A stretch of DNA of 7,678 nucleotides from Rhodospirillales bacterium. Its GTDB lineage: Bacteria; Pseudomonadota; Alphaproteobacteria; Rhodospirillales; Casp-alpha2. The stretch lies in contig JABJOR010000198.1 in NCBI GenBank assembly GCA_018664265.1, forward strand, positions 1 to 7,678. Reading direction: 5' to 3'. Shown piece after piece: positions 7,013 to 7,678 of the stretch; position 1 is the stretch's first letter; each line of letters opens with the position of its first letter. The notes under the pieces are model-generated. The model saw only the letters and a list, made by a program, of their open reading frames with translations, had not been told where the DNA came from and made no database searches. A program made the translations under genes and the position numbers.

Positions 7013-7678
7013 TCAGGAAACTGGTATGACCCGCACAGGTTCAGGCTCGTGAAAGGCGTCACAGGTTGCCTGAATGCGCATGGCTGTGTTTCCGGCGTGA
7101 GGTAAAATATAAGCTAGTACGTTGCGCATAAAATATTTTGAAAAGACAGATTTACCACCTCTGCGGCGTGCCCATTTCCAGGATCTTGATGTTGCTCGCT
7201 GCAATGCCCGGACCTTCAGGTTGTTGGGTATGGATGGGTAATCAGCAATAAGATTGGCATGGGCCAGATTGATGTCATGGAGAACCTGGGCACCACCACC
7301 AATATCTGATCCTCGATTTTCAGCCTCAGCCGGGCACCAGTTCAATGCTTGTGGCAGGGCGGCAAAGGACGTGTGCTGGGACATGCGGACTAGAAACGAT
7401 ACGTCTTGAAAAAACACTCGTGGATCACATCCTTGTGCTTTGTTGACGGCCTCTCGAGAAGCAAGTACGCAAGTCAGGTTACACAAGGGATACGTCAGCG
7501 TAATTTCAAGCGGGTTATCCAACAGGGTTGGTGCGTCGTCACTGACGGGTGTATCGGGCGCCTGCATTTTTGGAGAATCTACAGGGACCATTTCACCTTG
7601 GGAGTATGCCATATCTGTGTTTAATTTTTTCATGCCTTGTAATAATAAGGCTGTTGCGCGTGGGTGAAGAATGTCATC
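7013..7678 (-). CDS. Glycosyltransferase family 2, C-terminal part (start beyond window edge)
   Basis: Read on the minus strand, the frame is open from the window edge (7678) to a TGA at 7013-7015, giving 221 residues. An internal ATG at 7633 is not the real start: the 15 codons before it read DDILHPRATALLLQG, which looks like the metal-binding Asp region of a GT-A fold (DxD followed by HP.A...L) and continues out of the window. The nucleotide-sugar-binding Rossmann part is therefore missing here by truncation. Further in come GCDPRVFFQDVSF (window residues 84-96), where Q91-D92 takes the place of the usual ED catalytic-base motif, then GGGAQVLHDIN, an Arg/Lys-rich SWKWARRRGGK helix and a Cys/His-containing tail. 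The donor and acceptor are unknown. It is convergent with the FAD gene, with only 10 bases between the stop codons, so it belongs to a separate transcript. G+C is higher than in that neighbour. Confidence 0.72.
   Translation of the reverse strand, partial: DDILHPRATALLLQGMKKLNTDMAYSQGEMVPVDSPKMQAPDTPVSDDAPTLLDNPLEITLTYPLCNLTCVLASREAVNKAQGCDPRVFFQDVSFLVRMSQHTSFAALPQALNWCPAEAENRGSDIGGGAQVLHDINLAHANLIADYPSIPNNLKVRALQRATSRSWKWARRRGGKSVFSKYFMRNVLAYILPHAGNTAMRIQATCDAFHEPEPVRVIPVS

Noticed and set aside
7034..7074. Inverted repeat TTCAGGC/GCCTGAA (7040-7046 and 7068-7074) with a direct repeat CACAGGTT, near the convergent gene ends
   Set aside because: The arms are 7 bases with a 21-base loop and no T-run follows; it lies inside the GT2 coding sequence, so it is not a convincing terminator.

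Overview
The window reads as part of an alphaproteobacterial chromosome. The strongest evidence is the gene order hemD (3' end), then a mitofilin/Mic60-type membrane protein, then hemY. This arrangement is characteristic of Alphaproteobacteria, and the HemY ends in the four-cysteine zinc-ribbon tail seen in that class. I cannot name the genus. Base composition is uneven: by hand count, bases 2041-2100 in hemY hold 39 G+C of 60, while bases 3421-3480 in the next gene hold 21 of 60.

Layout, all plus strand unless stated: hemD C-terminus (1-241); mic60-like gene (292-1542); hemY (1547-2977); membrane-anchored transglutaminase-like protein (2974-4059); GT9/heptosyltransferase-like glycosyltransferase (4056-5102); 84-base gap; short-chain dehydrogenase/reductase (5187-5900); DAO-type FAD-dependent oxidoreductase (5893-7002). 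A GT2-family glycosyltransferase lies convergently on the minus strand (7013-7678), with its N-terminus beyond the window edge. Coding density is very high, with no RNA gene, mobile element, CRISPR array or convincing terminator visible. No gap exceeds 100 bases.

Functionally there are two blocks. The first is a haem-biosynthesis and inner-membrane housekeeping operon. The second is a set of lower-GC accessory genes that looks like a surface-glycan or envelope-modification group: two glycosyltransferases, two nucleotide-dependent redox enzymes and a probably periplasmic cysteine transglutaminase/protease-fold enzyme. The blocks are joined without a break. hemY and the transglutaminase-like gene share ATGA, and the latter shares GTGA with the GT9 gene, so the accessory genes are probably co-transcribed and translationally coupled with the haem genes. 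The SDR and FAD genes overlap by 8 bases and probably form a pair. What this second block makes or modifies cannot be read from sequence alone. It is the part most likely to hold something undescribed.
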